DNA of 64,000 nucleotides. Source: JABACD01 sp047639675 (lineage in GTDB: Bacteria > Planctomycetota > UBA1135 > GCA-002686595). Positions 52,526 through 61,649 of this stretch are shown here, piece after piece (within the stretch, counting starts at the first letter, position 1; every line of letters starts with the position of its first letter). The position numbers were made by a program, and so were the translations under genes. Below the pieces are notes generated by a model. It ran no database searches. It had not been told where the DNA came from and saw only the letters and a list, made by a program, of their open reading frames with translations. Location: the NCBI GenBank assembly GCA_047639675.1, contig JBLIOI010000005.1, positions 20,313 to 84,312 on the forward strand, read 5' to 3'.

Positions 52526-53134
52526 CTACTGGCGCAGGGCATCTCCCTGGCGCTTGTTCCACCACTCCAACCATCGAGCTGCGCTGCGTTCGCGATCGAA
52601 CTCGCTGCCATTGGCGTCGTAATCAAAGCGTTCGTGAGTTGCCTCGTAAAGCGCCTGGGAGCAGAGCGCGCGAATCATGACGCGATCGTCGTGCAATCCG
52701 CCAATGAGATGCGGAACCATCGTCCAATCGCCAAGGCGCAAGAGCGTGCGCGCGCGTTCCAAGGCTAAATCCGACCTCTCGAGACTTGGCCAGGGCAGCT
52801 CGCGCAAAGGCTCGACCAAGCGAGCATCGTGTGTTGCTCCAAGGGCAGCCAATGCTGCTCCGGCAACATCAGAACGTTCATCCTGGGCCATCTCCAAGAG
52901 AACCGCATAGGCCGGTTCGCCAAGGTTGGCAAACCATTGAATCATCTCGATGCGCTCGATGCCGTGAGTCCAAGGCAAGCGTTGAACTTCTTGATCAATC
53001 TTCATTTGCAACTGAGGCGAAGCTTCGACCCAAGGACCGATGTTCGACTTTTGGCCGCGTTTCCCATCACCGACGGTGACGCAGGAGGCCAGGGGCAAAA
53101 GCAGGAGAAGAGTCAGGCTCAAAAATCGGCGCAT
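52526..53134 (-). CDS. HEAT-repeat lipoprotein with Trp-cluster C-terminus
   Basis: 202 residues from the internal ATG (MRRFLSLTLLLLLPLASC), chosen for its clear lipoprotein signal (lipobox LASC); the frame is open upstream but is not signal-like. The mature domain contains HEAT pairs (AYAVLLEMAQDERSDVAG, AALAALGATHDARLVEPLRE, VMIRALCSQALYEATHERF) and closes with FDYDANGSEFDRERSAARW then LEWWNKRQG. This ending is nearly the same pattern as in the zinc-ribbon HEAT protein encoded just upstream. Role unknown. Confidence 0.78.
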   Translation of the reverse strand: MRRFLSLTLLLLLPLASCVTVGDGKRGQKSNIGPWVEASPQLQMKIDQEVQRLPWTHGIERIEMIQWFANLGEPAYAVLLEMAQDERSDVAGAALAALGATHDARLVEPLRELPWPSLERSDLALERARTLLRLGDWTMVPHLIGGLHDDRVMIRALCSQALYEATHERFDYDANGSEFDRERSAARWLEWWNKRQGDALRQ

Positions 53135-53237
53135 AGGTCTACTAAGGTGTCCGCGCAGTAAACGACGGGATTGCCGTTCAAAGCTCTGGTAACTAGGAGG
53201 TTCGACTGTCCCCTCTTCGTCTGACAATCCCAATCCC

Positions 53238-55904
53238 TTAATAGCCAAGACGCCTCTTGAGGCCATCCGGACCACTTCCGCCACGCTGGAGGGCGCCAAG
53301 TAATGCTGCAGCAGTGAGCGCCGCGATGCCGAGGGCAAGAAATACCCACGCATGCGGATCGGAATCGAGCCTTCTAGCCCTTCCAAGCCCAATATCGCCG
53401 ATAGGTGAAGAGTCAGGCGGATGCCACTTTCGAAAGCCGAGCGCTTCGAATTCGCTTGAATAGGGTAATTGCAAGCCGCTTTGGCCCAAGTACTCTCCAC
53501 TGATCCCATCGTAGAGTTGAACATGCAAGGCACTGCCCGCCACGCCAGCACTCAATTCGCGAGGGATCGGCCCAGATCTGCGTTCACGAGGATCCGATCC
53601 AGGAAAAGCAGCCGATGGCCAGAGCGTCGAACTGGACAGAACGATGTCTCGCATGATCGCTTGGGAGCCAGCGCCCCAAATCAGGGCGTGAACTTCGGCG
53701 CGAACTTGTGCCGGCCACTCGATCGGAACCTCCGTCAGATGCAGCCTCCCAGACTCGGAGGTCAAACTCGGCCTTCGCTCGTCAGAAGAAGCTCGTGCCA
53801 TCATTCGCCAAAGCGGAGCGAAGAGAACCTCAGCAGACTCGAACTCGGGCGCCCAACCCGCCTGCGTACTGCTCGCCCACGCCGCGACGAGACCGCCACC
53901 CACGCCCCACCAACCCAGCAAGGGTTCTGCAAGTGCCTCGGAGTTCCAGAGCACATCCGCTCCAGGTTGCAGCGCGCAGCGGAAGTACCTCTGATGACGA
54001 GGCCAGACGTCTTGGCTCGTGCCCCAAGCATCGAGCAAAGACTCTGTTCCAAGCAAGCCGCCCTCGTTCGCCACCTGAACATCGATCTGTCCATTACGAA
54101 CTTGGTCGCTAAAGACCTCGCGCTGAAAGAGTTCGGCCAAGTCTCCCAAGTCGCCCGACTCCAGTAACTCATTCCCAGCGGGTACCAAGTGGCCGAGGAA
54201 GTTCTTATCCGCCTTCGCGCCGGCTGCGACGACAACGAAGCGCGATTCACCCTGCGTCAACGCCTCGGCAATCTGCGCTCCACGACGAAAAACGTCATGC
54301 GAAATGTCATCGCGCCCGTCCGTCAACAAAATGGTGAGAGCTGGCCGCGAGCTTCGCGATCGTTCGGCGACGAGCTGATCCAAAGAAGCCAAGATCTCCG
54401 TCGAACCACGCGGCACTCGCGAGGCGAACAGCCTTTCGAGAGTCTCCGTCGCATTGCCATCTTCGGGCGATAAATCGATCGGCTCACGTAGGCCAACACT
54501 GAAGAAGCGCAAGCTCAAGTCATCCTTCGCAGGGGCCGCCAGGACGAGTTCCGCCGCGGCACGCTGCACTCGAGCAAAAGGTTCGCCCGCCATCGATCCC
54601 GAACCATCAACGAGCAAGATCACGTCGCGCGGGCCGCGCTCCTCGGGTGCCAAAGAGAGAGGCAATAGATCTCCAAGGGAAGCCTCTGTGCGCGAAAGAC
54701 GCGCAGGTGCCCAACCGGGCAATGCCCCCCATCCTCCGCAAGTAAACCAGCTTCCACCGGAGCGAACGAACTCAGCGATTAGCTCTCCTGGAAGGTCCGC
54801 GGGTCCCAGGTTGAAACTCAGGATCAAATCCATCTTGCCCAACTGCGCGCTCAGCCCTGAAGGTTCGAGGAAGCTGAAGTGCAAGCCTTGCAATTCCTCA
54901 TTGGAGAGCCAGGCACGCAACTTGGGCAGGTCTTCAGCCTTGGCGACGGCAGCCACCAATTTTGTATCTCCAGCCCGACAGTCCGCCGAGCGTTGATCGT
55001 TTTCGGGGATGGCATCTTGGAAGTCCACAGCGGAAGCGCCCTTGAGATGTGCACGTACGACCAGACGTGTCAATCCATCTTTGGCCGGCCCCAGCTCCAA
55101 ACGCACATCCCAATGGGTGTATCCAAGCCCCTGCTCAATGACCGCAGGCAGTTCCAAGTCAATGATTCGCTCTTGGACTCTACCGGGCCCAACCTGTTGA
55201 AGAAGCGCGAGCTGAAACTGATAGCCAGCCACCAGGGCCTTACGAGACTTGCCGCCGCTGGAGAGCGCCAATCGCACGCGTCCAACAAGCGCAGACCCCA
55301 CTTCGATGTCTTTCGGCAATTCGATTGACTCTACCGCGAAGTCGATGAGCTTGGCCGGAGGCAAAGGTTCCTGACTCACCTGCACACCCAGAGCAGCCAA
55401 GCGCGCTAGGCGCGAAGCAGGATCGGCACCACTAAAGTCGTCGGCGGCGTAGATCACAAGAGTTGCAGCGGGTCTCCTGGCGCTCGTTAGCGCCCCCTCC
55501 AATACAGCCAATCCGCTATCGAGTTCCGAGCCCACGCTCGATCGTCGAGCGATTGTCAAGTCCAGGACTTGCCCGCCCTGACCCGCCAAACGATCCAGCC
55601 AGACCTGCGGCTCAGCCACTCCCAAGAAACGCACGTCGGCGGCGAATGTCGCTATGGCCAAATCTTCGCCCGCTATCTGCGCCGCCAGAGCTTCGTCGCG
55701 TAGGCGGCGTCGCGCCCAAATGGCGTGCGCGGGGCGCAGTCGAGTCGTACCTGCGGAGAGGTCAAAAAGCACCGCGCGCAGAGCGGGCACCTCCGCGCCG
55801 CTGGCGCTCTTCGTCGGAAAGCTGCGCCAAGTACCGAGGCCCATGCAAAAGATCCCGGCCAGGACCAGGCTCAATCGCAACCAGGCGGGCCCCCGCGCCG
55901 GCAT
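53238..55904 (-). CDS. vWA-domain membrane protein with GATase1-like fold
   Basis: 888 residues from ATG inside the mnmA stop (TGATG); GTG one codon upstream is the alternative. A signal anchor lies at about 10-30 and a C-terminal membrane helix at about 860-880 (WVFLALGIAALTAAALL). The central vWA domain starts DVILLVDGSGSMAGEPF (MIDAS DxSxS) and continues LTILLTDGRDDISHDVF. Before it, LILSFNLGPADLPGELIAEF and RSGGSWFTCGGWGALPGW look like the glutamine-amidotransferase-like fold found in Bat-type planctomycete proteins. It probably acts in the periplasm in protein-protein assembly. Translation is coupled to mnmA. Confidence 0.8.
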   Translation of the reverse strand: MPARGPAWLRLSLVLAGIFCMGLGTWRSFPTKSASGAEVPALRAVLFDLSAGTTRLRPAHAIWARRRLRDEALAAQIAGEDLAIATFAADVRFLGVAEPQVWLDRLAGQGGQVLDLTIARRSSVGSELDSGLAVLEGALTSARRPAATLVIYAADDFSGADPASRLARLAALGVQVSQEPLPPAKLIDFAVESIELPKDIEVGSALVGRVRLALSSGGKSRKALVAGYQFQLALLQQVGPGRVQERIIDLELPAVIEQGLGYTHWDVRLELGPAKDGLTRLVVRAHLKGASAVDFQDAIPENDQRSADCRAGDTKLVAAVAKAEDLPKLRAWLSNEELQGLHFSFLEPSGLSAQLGKMDLILSFNLGPADLPGELIAEFVRSGGSWFTCGGWGALPGWAPARLSRTEASLGDLLPLSLAPEERGPRDVILLVDGSGSMAGEPFARVQRAAAELVLAAPAKDDLSLRFFSVGLREPIDLSPEDGNATETLERLFASRVPRGSTEILASLDQLVAERSRSSRPALTILLTDGRDDISHDVFRRGAQIAEALTQGESRFVVVAAGAKADKNFLGHLVPAGNELLESGDLGDLAELFQREVFSDQVRNGQIDVQVANEGGLLGTESLLDAWGTSQDVWPRHQRYFRCALQPGADVLWNSEALAEPLLGWWGVGGGLVAAWASSTQAGWAPEFESAEVLFAPLWRMMARASSDERRPSLTSESGRLHLTEVPIEWPAQVRAEVHALIWGAGSQAIMRDIVLSSSTLWPSAAFPGSDPRERRSGPIPRELSAGVAGSALHVQLYDGISGEYLGQSGLQLPYSSEFEALGFRKWHPPDSSPIGDIGLGRARRLDSDPHAWVFLALGIAALTAAALLGALQRGGSGPDGLKRRLGY

Positions 55905-57049
55905 CACGAACGTTCGCTGCCCTCACACACTTGATCCACAGCTCCTGCAGTATTGCGCTCAGCACTTGAGATCCAACCGCCTCCCAGCAATCGATCGCCT
56001 TCGTAGAAGGCAGCGCCTTGCCCAGCTGTCACCGCTAGTTGTGGCTCGTCGAAGAGCACGTGCGCCTTGCCATCAGTAACTCGCACCAATGCCGCTGCAG
56101 GTACGCAATGATAGCGGTGCTGAACTGTGCAACGAAACTCACCGGACTCCGGCAAATCGAATCCGATCCAGTTCAAGCCGCCGTCGATCCGCATGGAAAT
56201 GAAGTCCGCTTCTTCACGTCCTCCAAGAACGACAGTGCCCGTCTCGGGGTTCACTTCAACCACATATAGGGGTCGTCCACCACCGATACCGTGGCCGCGC
56301 CGTTGACCGATCGTGAAGTGTTCGGTGCCCTCATGTGTTCCAATCACTTTACCGGCAGTGTCTCGGAATTCACCGGGGTGCAACTCGCGCCCCTCTTGTT
56401 TCAAGAGTTCTCGGTAGTCGTTCGAAGGCACAAAACAGATTTCTTGGCTGTCCGCTTTCTTGGCCGTTCGCAATCCGATTTTTTCTGCCATCGCGCGCAC
56501 CTCGGGTTTTTGCAAGCCTCCCAAGGGCAAACGCGTGCGGCGCAAGTTTTCTTCTGCCACGCAAAAGAGCTGATAGGACTGATCCTTGTTGCGATCGACG
56601 CCTCGTCGTACATGGACACGGCCATCGATGATGTCCAGACGCGCGTAGTGTCCGGTCGCGATCCCCTCTGCTCCGAGTTCATCCGCGAATCGCAGCAGCT
56701 CGTCGAACTTCAAGTCACGGTTGCAAACGGCGCAAGGATTCGGGGTGCGGCCCGCTGCGTACTCGTCGAGAAAGTAGGTGATGATCTGACGGAATTCTTT
56801 GGAGAGGTCCAACGAATGGAAGCTCAGCCCAAGCTTGGCCGCCACCATGCGGGCATCCCGTGCGTCCGAGGTCGAGCAGCAAGACTTCTTGCGAGTCTCC
56901 GACTCCTCGACCTTGACCCCATTGCGCATGAAAAGGCCGATCACCTCATAATCCTCTTCACCCATCATCCAGGCGGCTACGGAGGAGTCGACGCCGCCGC
57001 TCATGGCGACGACAAAACGCGGGCGAGATTCTGTGTTCTTCTGGGACAT
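55904..57049 (-). CDS. mnmA: tRNA-specific 2-thiouridylase MnmA
   Basis: 381 residues. The PP-loop is FVVAMSGGVDSSVAAWMM. The two catalytic cysteines are in TPNPCAVCNRDLKFDEL and in KADSQEICFVPSNDYR. The tRNA-facing GHYARLDI and DKN/DQSY segments and the C-terminal beta-barrel (FTIGQRRGHGIGGGRPLYV) are intact. It thiolates U34 of the Lys, Glu and Gln tRNAs using a relayed persulfide. It is upstream of the vWA gene, overlapping by one base, and divergent from yajC with about 120 bases between. Confidence 0.97.
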   Translation of the reverse strand: MSQKNTESRPRFVVAMSGGVDSSVAAWMMGEEDYEVIGLFMRNGVKVEESETRKKSCCSTSDARDARMVAAKLGLSFHSLDLSKEFRQIITYFLDEYAAGRTPNPCAVCNRDLKFDELLRFADELGAEGIATGHYARLDIIDGRVHVRRGVDRNKDQSYQLFCVAEENLRRTRLPLGGLQKPEVRAMAEKIGLRTAKKADSQEICFVPSNDYRELLKQEGRELHPGEFRDTAGKVIGTHEGTEHFTIGQRRGHGIGGGRPLYVVEVNPETGTVVLGGREEADFISMRIDGGLNWIGFDLPESGEFRCTVQHRYHCVPAAALVRVTDGKAHVLFDEPQLAVTAGQGAAFYEGDRLLGGGWISSAERNTAGAVDQVCEGSERS

Positions 57050-57169
57050 GATTGTGGGGATTGTAGCGCCCCACGGGCTCTAGTGAAGATGCCAGATCTC
57101 GAGACTCTCAAGTTGGGCTCAGCTTAGGTATGCTTTTCGCCCTCGTAATCCATCCGCCACCCTGAATCC

Positions 57170-57571
57170 ATGATCCTCTCCAACATACTCCCGCTGCTGC
57201 TTTTCCTAGAGGACGCTCCCGACGAGCCGGCGCCCTCCTTCCTGTGGCCCATGCTCGGCATCGGAGCCATTTTCTGGTTCGTGATGATCGCCCCAGAGCG
57301 CAAGCGTAAGAAGGAGCGTGGCGAAATGATCACCAGCATGAAAAAGGGTGACAAGGTCATGACCACCAGCGGCATGTACGGCACGATCGCCCAAGTTCAG
57401 GGCGACGTGGTGACCCTGTCGATTTCCGACAATGTGCGCGTCAAGTTCGCACTGGCGGCTATCCAGGGCCCGATCGATCTGGAGAAGAAGGATGACAAGT
57501 CCAATAAGATCGACACCAAGAAGGCGGAAACCGCAACCGAAGTCGAAGCTGAGGTCGTCGAAAGCAAGTAG
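57170..57571 (+). CDS. yajC: Preprotein translocase accessory subunit YajC
   Basis: 133 residues. One membrane helix at about 24-41 (FLWPMLGIGAIFWFVMI) is followed by the conserved APERKRKKERGEMITSMKKG, KVMTTSGMYGTIAQVQGDVV and IQGPI. The tail is highly charged (KKDDKSNKIDTKKAETATEV). YajC binds SecDF and supports Sec translocation. No secD/secF or tgt gene follows; instead a YraN-type gene begins 18 bases downstream. Confidence 0.93.
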   Translation: MILSNILPLLLFLEDAPDEPAPSFLWPMLGIGAIFWFVMIAPERKRKKERGEMITSMKKGDKVMTTSGMYGTIAQVQGDVVTLSISDNVRVKFALAAIQGPIDLEKKDDKSNKIDTKKAETATEVEAEVVESK

Positions 57572-57589
57572 GCGCTCTTCCTTCCAGCA

Positions 57590-58147
57590 TTGCGAAAGAC
57601 GAGTTTTGAGGTGACCCTTTCCCTCACGCTCGTCTTTCTTTGCGTGAATGCTCCATCCCGAGTTCGAGGCCTGCGCACGACTTGCGCCGCCCGCTTGCGC
57701 CTTGCCTGCTTTGCCCACGCGCCACGTTTGTCATTGCGTTACCTCTCTGCCACCCGGGCGGAACTTGGCTTGGCGGGTGAAGAACTAGCGGCGCGCAGTT
57801 TGCTACGCACGGGTTGGCGACTGCGCGGAAGACGCGTCAAAACACAATTTGGCGAGGTGGACTTGTGGGCGACCCTTGGCCGAGTCTCCTTGGTGGTCGA
57901 AGTGAAGACCGGCCGACTTCGATACCTGCCCCAAGTGACGGCCTCTTCCACGCGTTGGGACCTACGCTGGCGACCGGGGGAATCCTTGAGCACGAGGCAA
58001 CGAGGACGATTGATCCAAGCCGCACAACACTTGGCCAAATCCAATGGCGACAGGGCGCAGCTTTCCATTATCGAAGTCTTCGTCTCGCGTGATGGCAGCC
58101 AAGTGGAAGTCCTCGCACCACGCGCACTGGCCTCATTCGAGCGCTAA
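57590..58147 (+). CDS. yraN: YraN/UPF0102-family endonuclease-like protein
   Basis: Up to 185 residues; only the last 130 match the family. Core motifs are LGLAGEELAARSLLRTGWRL, FGEVDLWATLGRVSLVVEVK (the PD-(D/E)XK-like D-x(n)-ExK) and STRQRGRLIQAAQHLAK. The reading frame opens at a TTG; GTG at 57611 or TTG at 57734 would give 178- and 137-residue proteins, the latter nearest to typical 120-130 residues. No start has a good ribosome-binding site. Biochemical role of the family is unsettled (nuclease-like). It follows yajC and converges with a putative small gene. Confidence 0.8.
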   Translation: MRKTSFEVTLSLTLVFLCVNAPSRVRGLRTTCAARLRLACFAHAPRLSLRYLSATRAELGLAGEELAARSLLRTGWRLRGRRVKTQFGEVDLWATLGRVSLVVEVKTGRLRYLPQVTASSTRWDLRWRPGESLSTRQRGRLIQAAQHLAKSNGDRAQLSIIEVFVSRDGSQVEVLAPRALASFER

Positions 58148-58459
58148 CTTGGCGAGATCCTGACTCCTCGGGATCTGGACCATGTGAATCCCTTTGGCGT
58201 TCCAGATACTGAAAACACGCAAGAATCCTTGCGCGAATGGCTTGTGCAGCATGTCCTTCAGCGTGGGAGCCTCGCAACGCAGTTCGCAGGGCAAGGAGTA
58301 GCCAGCATCACCATGAACCATCGGTTTGGTGTCCGTGGACCCAATGCAACGGAAGTCCAGCGGCTCGATTTCACCTCTGATCAACACCAAGAACGGAAAA
58401 TCGCGGACGCCTGCGATAAATGGAGCGAACCCGACGATTTTGTCGTTCCCCGGACGCAC
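58133..58459 (-). CDS. Hypothetical small protein, possibly a gene remnant
   Basis: 108 residues from a GTG. Codon use and composition look natural (FPFLVLIRGEIEPLDF, GDAGYSLPCELRCEAP, FLRVFSIWNAKGIHMVQIP). The frame continues a few codons upstream to a TAA with protein-like residues (SLGFRW), so the N-terminus may be truncated or the start non-standard. No family recognised, no signal peptide. The 3' end overlaps the convergent yraN end by 15 bases. It may be a real small gene, a decayed one, or chance; I favour the first two only slightly. Confidence 0.4.
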   Translation of the reverse strand: MRPGNDKIVGFAPFIAGVRDFPFLVLIRGEIEPLDFRCIGSTDTKPMVHGDAGYSLPCELRCEAPTLKDMLHKPFAQGFLRVFSIWNAKGIHMVQIPRSQDLAKLALE

Positions 58460-58626
58460 CCACCGGAACCCAAGCGAGCGACGCCGGTCTTACACTAATT
58501 CTCTAGTGTCGCCCGACGTCCAGATTGGCGAACAAGCCGCGCGAGATCCTTCGGCCTCTGAAAGTCCCCAAATCCATCCCTATCCCTCGCCTTGGATGCC
58601 ATTGCCCCTAGCCTTCAAGAATAGTC

Positions 58627-58686
58627 GTCAGCCACCGAAGGCGGCGATGCGGAGCGTGTGCACTCTCCGCCACCTCTGCGGCTGAC
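58627..58686. other. Two-tier stem-loop upstream of the Xaa-Pro peptidase gene
   Basis: Outer arms gtcagcc (58627-58633) and ggctgac (58680-58686) enclose an inner hairpin gcggag (58649-58654) with ctccgc (58665-58670). It ends about 62 bases before the ATG. The rest of the roughly 290-base gap shows no gene. Leader structure or transcript end of an opposite-strand gene are both possible. Confidence 0.4.
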
Positions 58687-58748
58687 AGCAATTCAACAAA
58701 AGCGGGCTGCAAGCGATAGGCCCGGGGTCCGTATACTCACAGGCCCCA

Positions 58749-60035
58749 ATGAAGTACTTCACACTAGTTCTCCTGTCTTTGCTCGCCGCAGGTTCGCCTC
58801 TTGGCGATACTGTTTCTAAGTACGGCGGGGTCGGTGATCCGAGCCTGGTCATGCCCGGCGCACGCGGTGTTGCGACACCCTCCACACCCGAGGCTTGTCA
58901 TACCCGACGCGTGGGCTTGGCCGCGGAAATCGGCGATGGCATTTTCTTGGTGCAGGCGGGCGAAGAGGAGGATGGACGCTTCGATCCGGATGTGGACTAC
59001 CAGTACTTGACGGGACTGATGCGCCCGGATTCCAAGCTTCTGCTCGTCGCGAAGAATGGCAAGCTCGTTCGTGAGGAGCTGTACATTCCGATCCAAACGG
59101 CGAAACAGAAGTTGTGGGAAGGGCCGAAACTCGGCTTGCAAGACTTTGGTCCTGACTCCAGCTTTGCGACTGTCTTGCCCTTGGAAAACTTTGACTTCGA
59201 AGCACTGGCCAAGGAAGCCGGCAAGGACGGCGTCTTGGCGGTGGACGAGGTCACCATTGCTGAACTCGTCGAGCACGAGATCGAAGTCAAACGCGGACGC
59301 AAGGAGCTCAATCTTCTGCAAAAGGTGAAGAGCCTTGAAGAACAAGCGGCGCTGCAAACGGCGGTGGACATCACCTTGGCTTCCCTTGCGGATGCCACCG
59401 TGATTGCAGTTCCCGGCGCCTGGGAATATATGGCTGAAGCCGCAATCGAAGGCGGCTTCCGCCGGCGCGGTGCGGAGTTCCTGGCCTTTCCCTCGATCTG
59501 TGGCTCAGGAATCAACTCATGCTACTTGCACTACCGCGCAAATAACCGGCAACTTCAAGACGGTGAATTGCTCCTGATGGACGTGGGTGCCAAATACATG
59601 GGATACAGCGCTGACATCACGCGCACCATTCCCGTCAACGGAAAGTTCAGCGAGCGCCAACGTGAGATCTACACCTTGGTTTACGACGCACAGCAACTCG
59701 CTGCTGCGGCGCTCAAGCCCGGACTCTCCATGCGCGATTTACACAACATGGTCGTCGAGTTTTTCGATGAGAAGGGCTACCGCGAGTACTTCAAGCACGG
59801 ACTCGGACACCATCTCGGGATTCGTGTTCATGACGTCCCAGGATTCCGTGGCGTCCTCGAAGAGGGCATGCTGGTGACCATCGAACCGGGAATCTATATC
59901 AACGAGGAGAAGCTCGGAGTCCGAATCGAAGACGATTATCTCGTCACAAAAGACGGATCAATTAAGCTCTCAGGGGCCTTCCCGAGCGCTCCCGACGCCC
60001 TAGAAGCTTATATCGCCCGACTTCGTACACGATAG
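58749..60035 (+). CDS. Exported Xaa-Pro aminopeptidase (M24B)
   Basis: 428 residues. An N-terminal signal peptide (MKYFTLVLLSLLAAGSPLG) sets it apart from cytoplasmic PepP. An aminopeptidase-P N-domain at about 50-190 (VDYQYLTGLMRPDSKLLLV) precedes the pita-bread domain with the five dimetal ligands: D278 and D289 (LLMDVGAKYMGYSADITRT), H354 (KHGLGHHLGIRVHD), E379 (LVTIEPGIYI) and E394 (VRIEDDYLV). It releases N-terminal residues preceding proline, here probably in the periplasm. It stands alone on its strand, followed 56 bases later by a glycosylphosphotransferase gene. Confidence 0.92.
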   Translation: MKYFTLVLLSLLAAGSPLGDTVSKYGGVGDPSLVMPGARGVATPSTPEACHTRRVGLAAEIGDGIFLVQAGEEEDGRFDPDVDYQYLTGLMRPDSKLLLVAKNGKLVREELYIPIQTAKQKLWEGPKLGLQDFGPDSSFATVLPLENFDFEALAKEAGKDGVLAVDEVTIAELVEHEIEVKRGRKELNLLQKVKSLEEQAALQTAVDITLASLADATVIAVPGAWEYMAEAAIEGGFRRRGAEFLAFPSICGSGINSCYLHYRANNRQLQDGELLLMDVGAKYMGYSADITRTIPVNGKFSERQREIYTLVYDAQQLAAAALKPGLSMRDLHNMVVEFFDEKGYREYFKHGLGHHLGIRVHDVPGFRGVLEEGMLVTIEPGIYINEEKLGVRIEDDYLVTKDGSIKLSGAFPSAPDALEAYIARLRTR

Positions 60036-60091
60036 CCAGGACTCCCTTCAATCAGGGCTGCTCCCTGGTCGATGGGAACACTCCCGCCCCC

Positions 60092-61642
60092 ATGCTTCGC
60101 GTCCTCAGCCACTACCTCCCCGTTCGTAAGGCCCTCCTCATTCTGAGTGAGACGCTAATTCTATGGTCCGTCCTGGCCCTGGCCGGGAGTGCGCACCTGT
60201 GGGATCCATCGCGGGAATTGCTCAGTGCGCTCTCGCGCGCGCGAGTTTCGATGAGCGCTGAGACGGCGCAGTTCCACTGCTATATCTCCGCATTCCTGGT
60301 CGCGGTCTTGGTGCAGTTCGCAATCTCTTTCAACGAGCTGTACGACTTCCGGGTCTCGCTATCGCGCTACGACCGCGCGCGCCGCTTTGTCAGTTCCATG
60401 GGCTCGGCCCTCTTCGTCTCCGTTGGAGCTGTCGTCCTCGCTCACGTCTGGAAGCTCGAACCGGCCCTCGATTTCCCCGGGCTCTCGATCACGCACAAGG
60501 TGCGCATGCTGGTTTTTGCCGTAGTGATGAGCTTCTCCTTGCTCTTCTCTTGGCGCACGCTGTTCCACGCACTCCTGCATAAGGCCCAGTTCTTTGAGCG
60601 CGTGCTGATCCTGGGCTCCAGCAAGGCTGCGCACATCTTGGCCAAGGAAATGCGCGAACACGCGGCCTCCGGCTATGAGATCGCCGGCATCTTGGCGGAA
60701 GCCAATAGCCCAGATGAGAAATCCAGCATCAAGGCCTTCGATGCGGAATCAACAGGTACCGCTGACCTGGTCCTCAAGGATTTGTACATCTCAGAAGGAG
60801 GCCTTTCATCTACGAGCAACGGACCCGTCACGAGTTCACTCAGTGACTTGGTATCCAAACTCGAGGTCAACGAGATCATTGTTGCCCTGGCGGACCGCCG
60901 CGGGAAGCTGCCGACCAATGACCTGTTACTTTGCCGCTTGGCAGGAATTCCTGTACGCGCCTATGACGGTGTCTTTGAAAACGTCGCTGGCAAGATCTCC
61001 GTGGAAGCGCTGCGCCCCTCGTACCTAATTTTCAACGAAGGTTTCGCACGCCATCCCTGGGCGGATCTCTTGAAGTCTATGATGGACCGCACACTGGCCC
61101 TGATCATGTTCTTGATCCTGTGGCCTGTGATGATTGCCACCGCCATAGCGGTGCGCATGACTTCGCCAGGCCCGGCGCTTTTCTCGCAGGAGAGAGTCGG
61201 ACGCGACGGCAAGCTGTTCACTCTGTTCAAGTTTCGTTCGATGTACATCGACGCGGAAAGCCGCAGCGGTCCGGTTTGGGCCACCACCGATGATCCGCGC
61301 ATCACGCCAGCAGGTAAATTCATGCGTAAAACACGCCTCGACGAATTGCCCCAGCTTTTCAACGTCCTGGGTGGCAGCATGTCCCTCATTGGGCCACGCC
61401 CCGAGCGCGAAGTCTTTGTCGAGCAGCTTGCCGAGGAAATCCCTTATTTTCGCCAGCGGCAGATCGTAAAACCCGGGCTGACGGGCTGGGCGCAGATAAA
61501 CTACCCCTACGGCAATACTGTCGAGGACGCTCTCCAGAAGCTCCAATACGACCTGTTCTACATCAAGTACCAGTCGTTCCTATTCGACCTCTCGATCCTG
61601 TTCAACACGATCAAAACGATCCTGTTGCGACGCGGAACGTAG
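60092..61642 (+). CDS. Polyprenyl-phosphate glycosylphosphotransferase (WbaP/WcaJ type)
   Basis: 516 residues. Four N-terminal hydrophobic helices up to about residue 160, a CoA-binding-like Rossmann section (RVLILGSSKAAHILAKEM), then the C-terminal bacterial sugar transferase domain from about 330: MMDRTLALIMFLILWPVMI, SPGPALFSQERVGRDGKLF, FKFRSMYIDAESRSGP, RKTRLDELPQLFNVLGGSMS, IGPRPEREVF and KPGLTGWAQINYPYGN. The Asp-Glu pair in LDELPQ is catalytic. It starts a lipid-linked glycan by moving a sugar-1-phosphate to undecaprenyl phosphate. The likely product feeds O-antigen or exopolysaccharide synthesis. Confidence 0.93.
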   Translation: MLRVLSHYLPVRKALLILSETLILWSVLALAGSAHLWDPSRELLSALSRARVSMSAETAQFHCYISAFLVAVLVQFAISFNELYDFRVSLSRYDRARRFVSSMGSALFVSVGAVVLAHVWKLEPALDFPGLSITHKVRMLVFAVVMSFSLLFSWRTLFHALLHKAQFFERVLILGSSKAAHILAKEMREHAASGYEIAGILAEANSPDEKSSIKAFDAESTGTADLVLKDLYISEGGLSSTSNGPVTSSLSDLVSKLEVNEIIVALADRRGKLPTNDLLLCRLAGIPVRAYDGVFENVAGKISVEALRPSYLIFNEGFARHPWADLLKSMMDRTLALIMFLILWPVMIATAIAVRMTSPGPALFSQERVGRDGKLFTLFKFRSMYIDAESRSGPVWATTDDPRITPAGKFMRKTRLDELPQLFNVLGGSMSLIGPRPEREVFVEQLAEEIPYFRQRQIVKPGLTGWAQINYPYGNTVEDALQKLQYDLFYIKYQSFLFDLSILFNTIKTILLRRGT

Positions 61643-61649
61643 AACAAAA

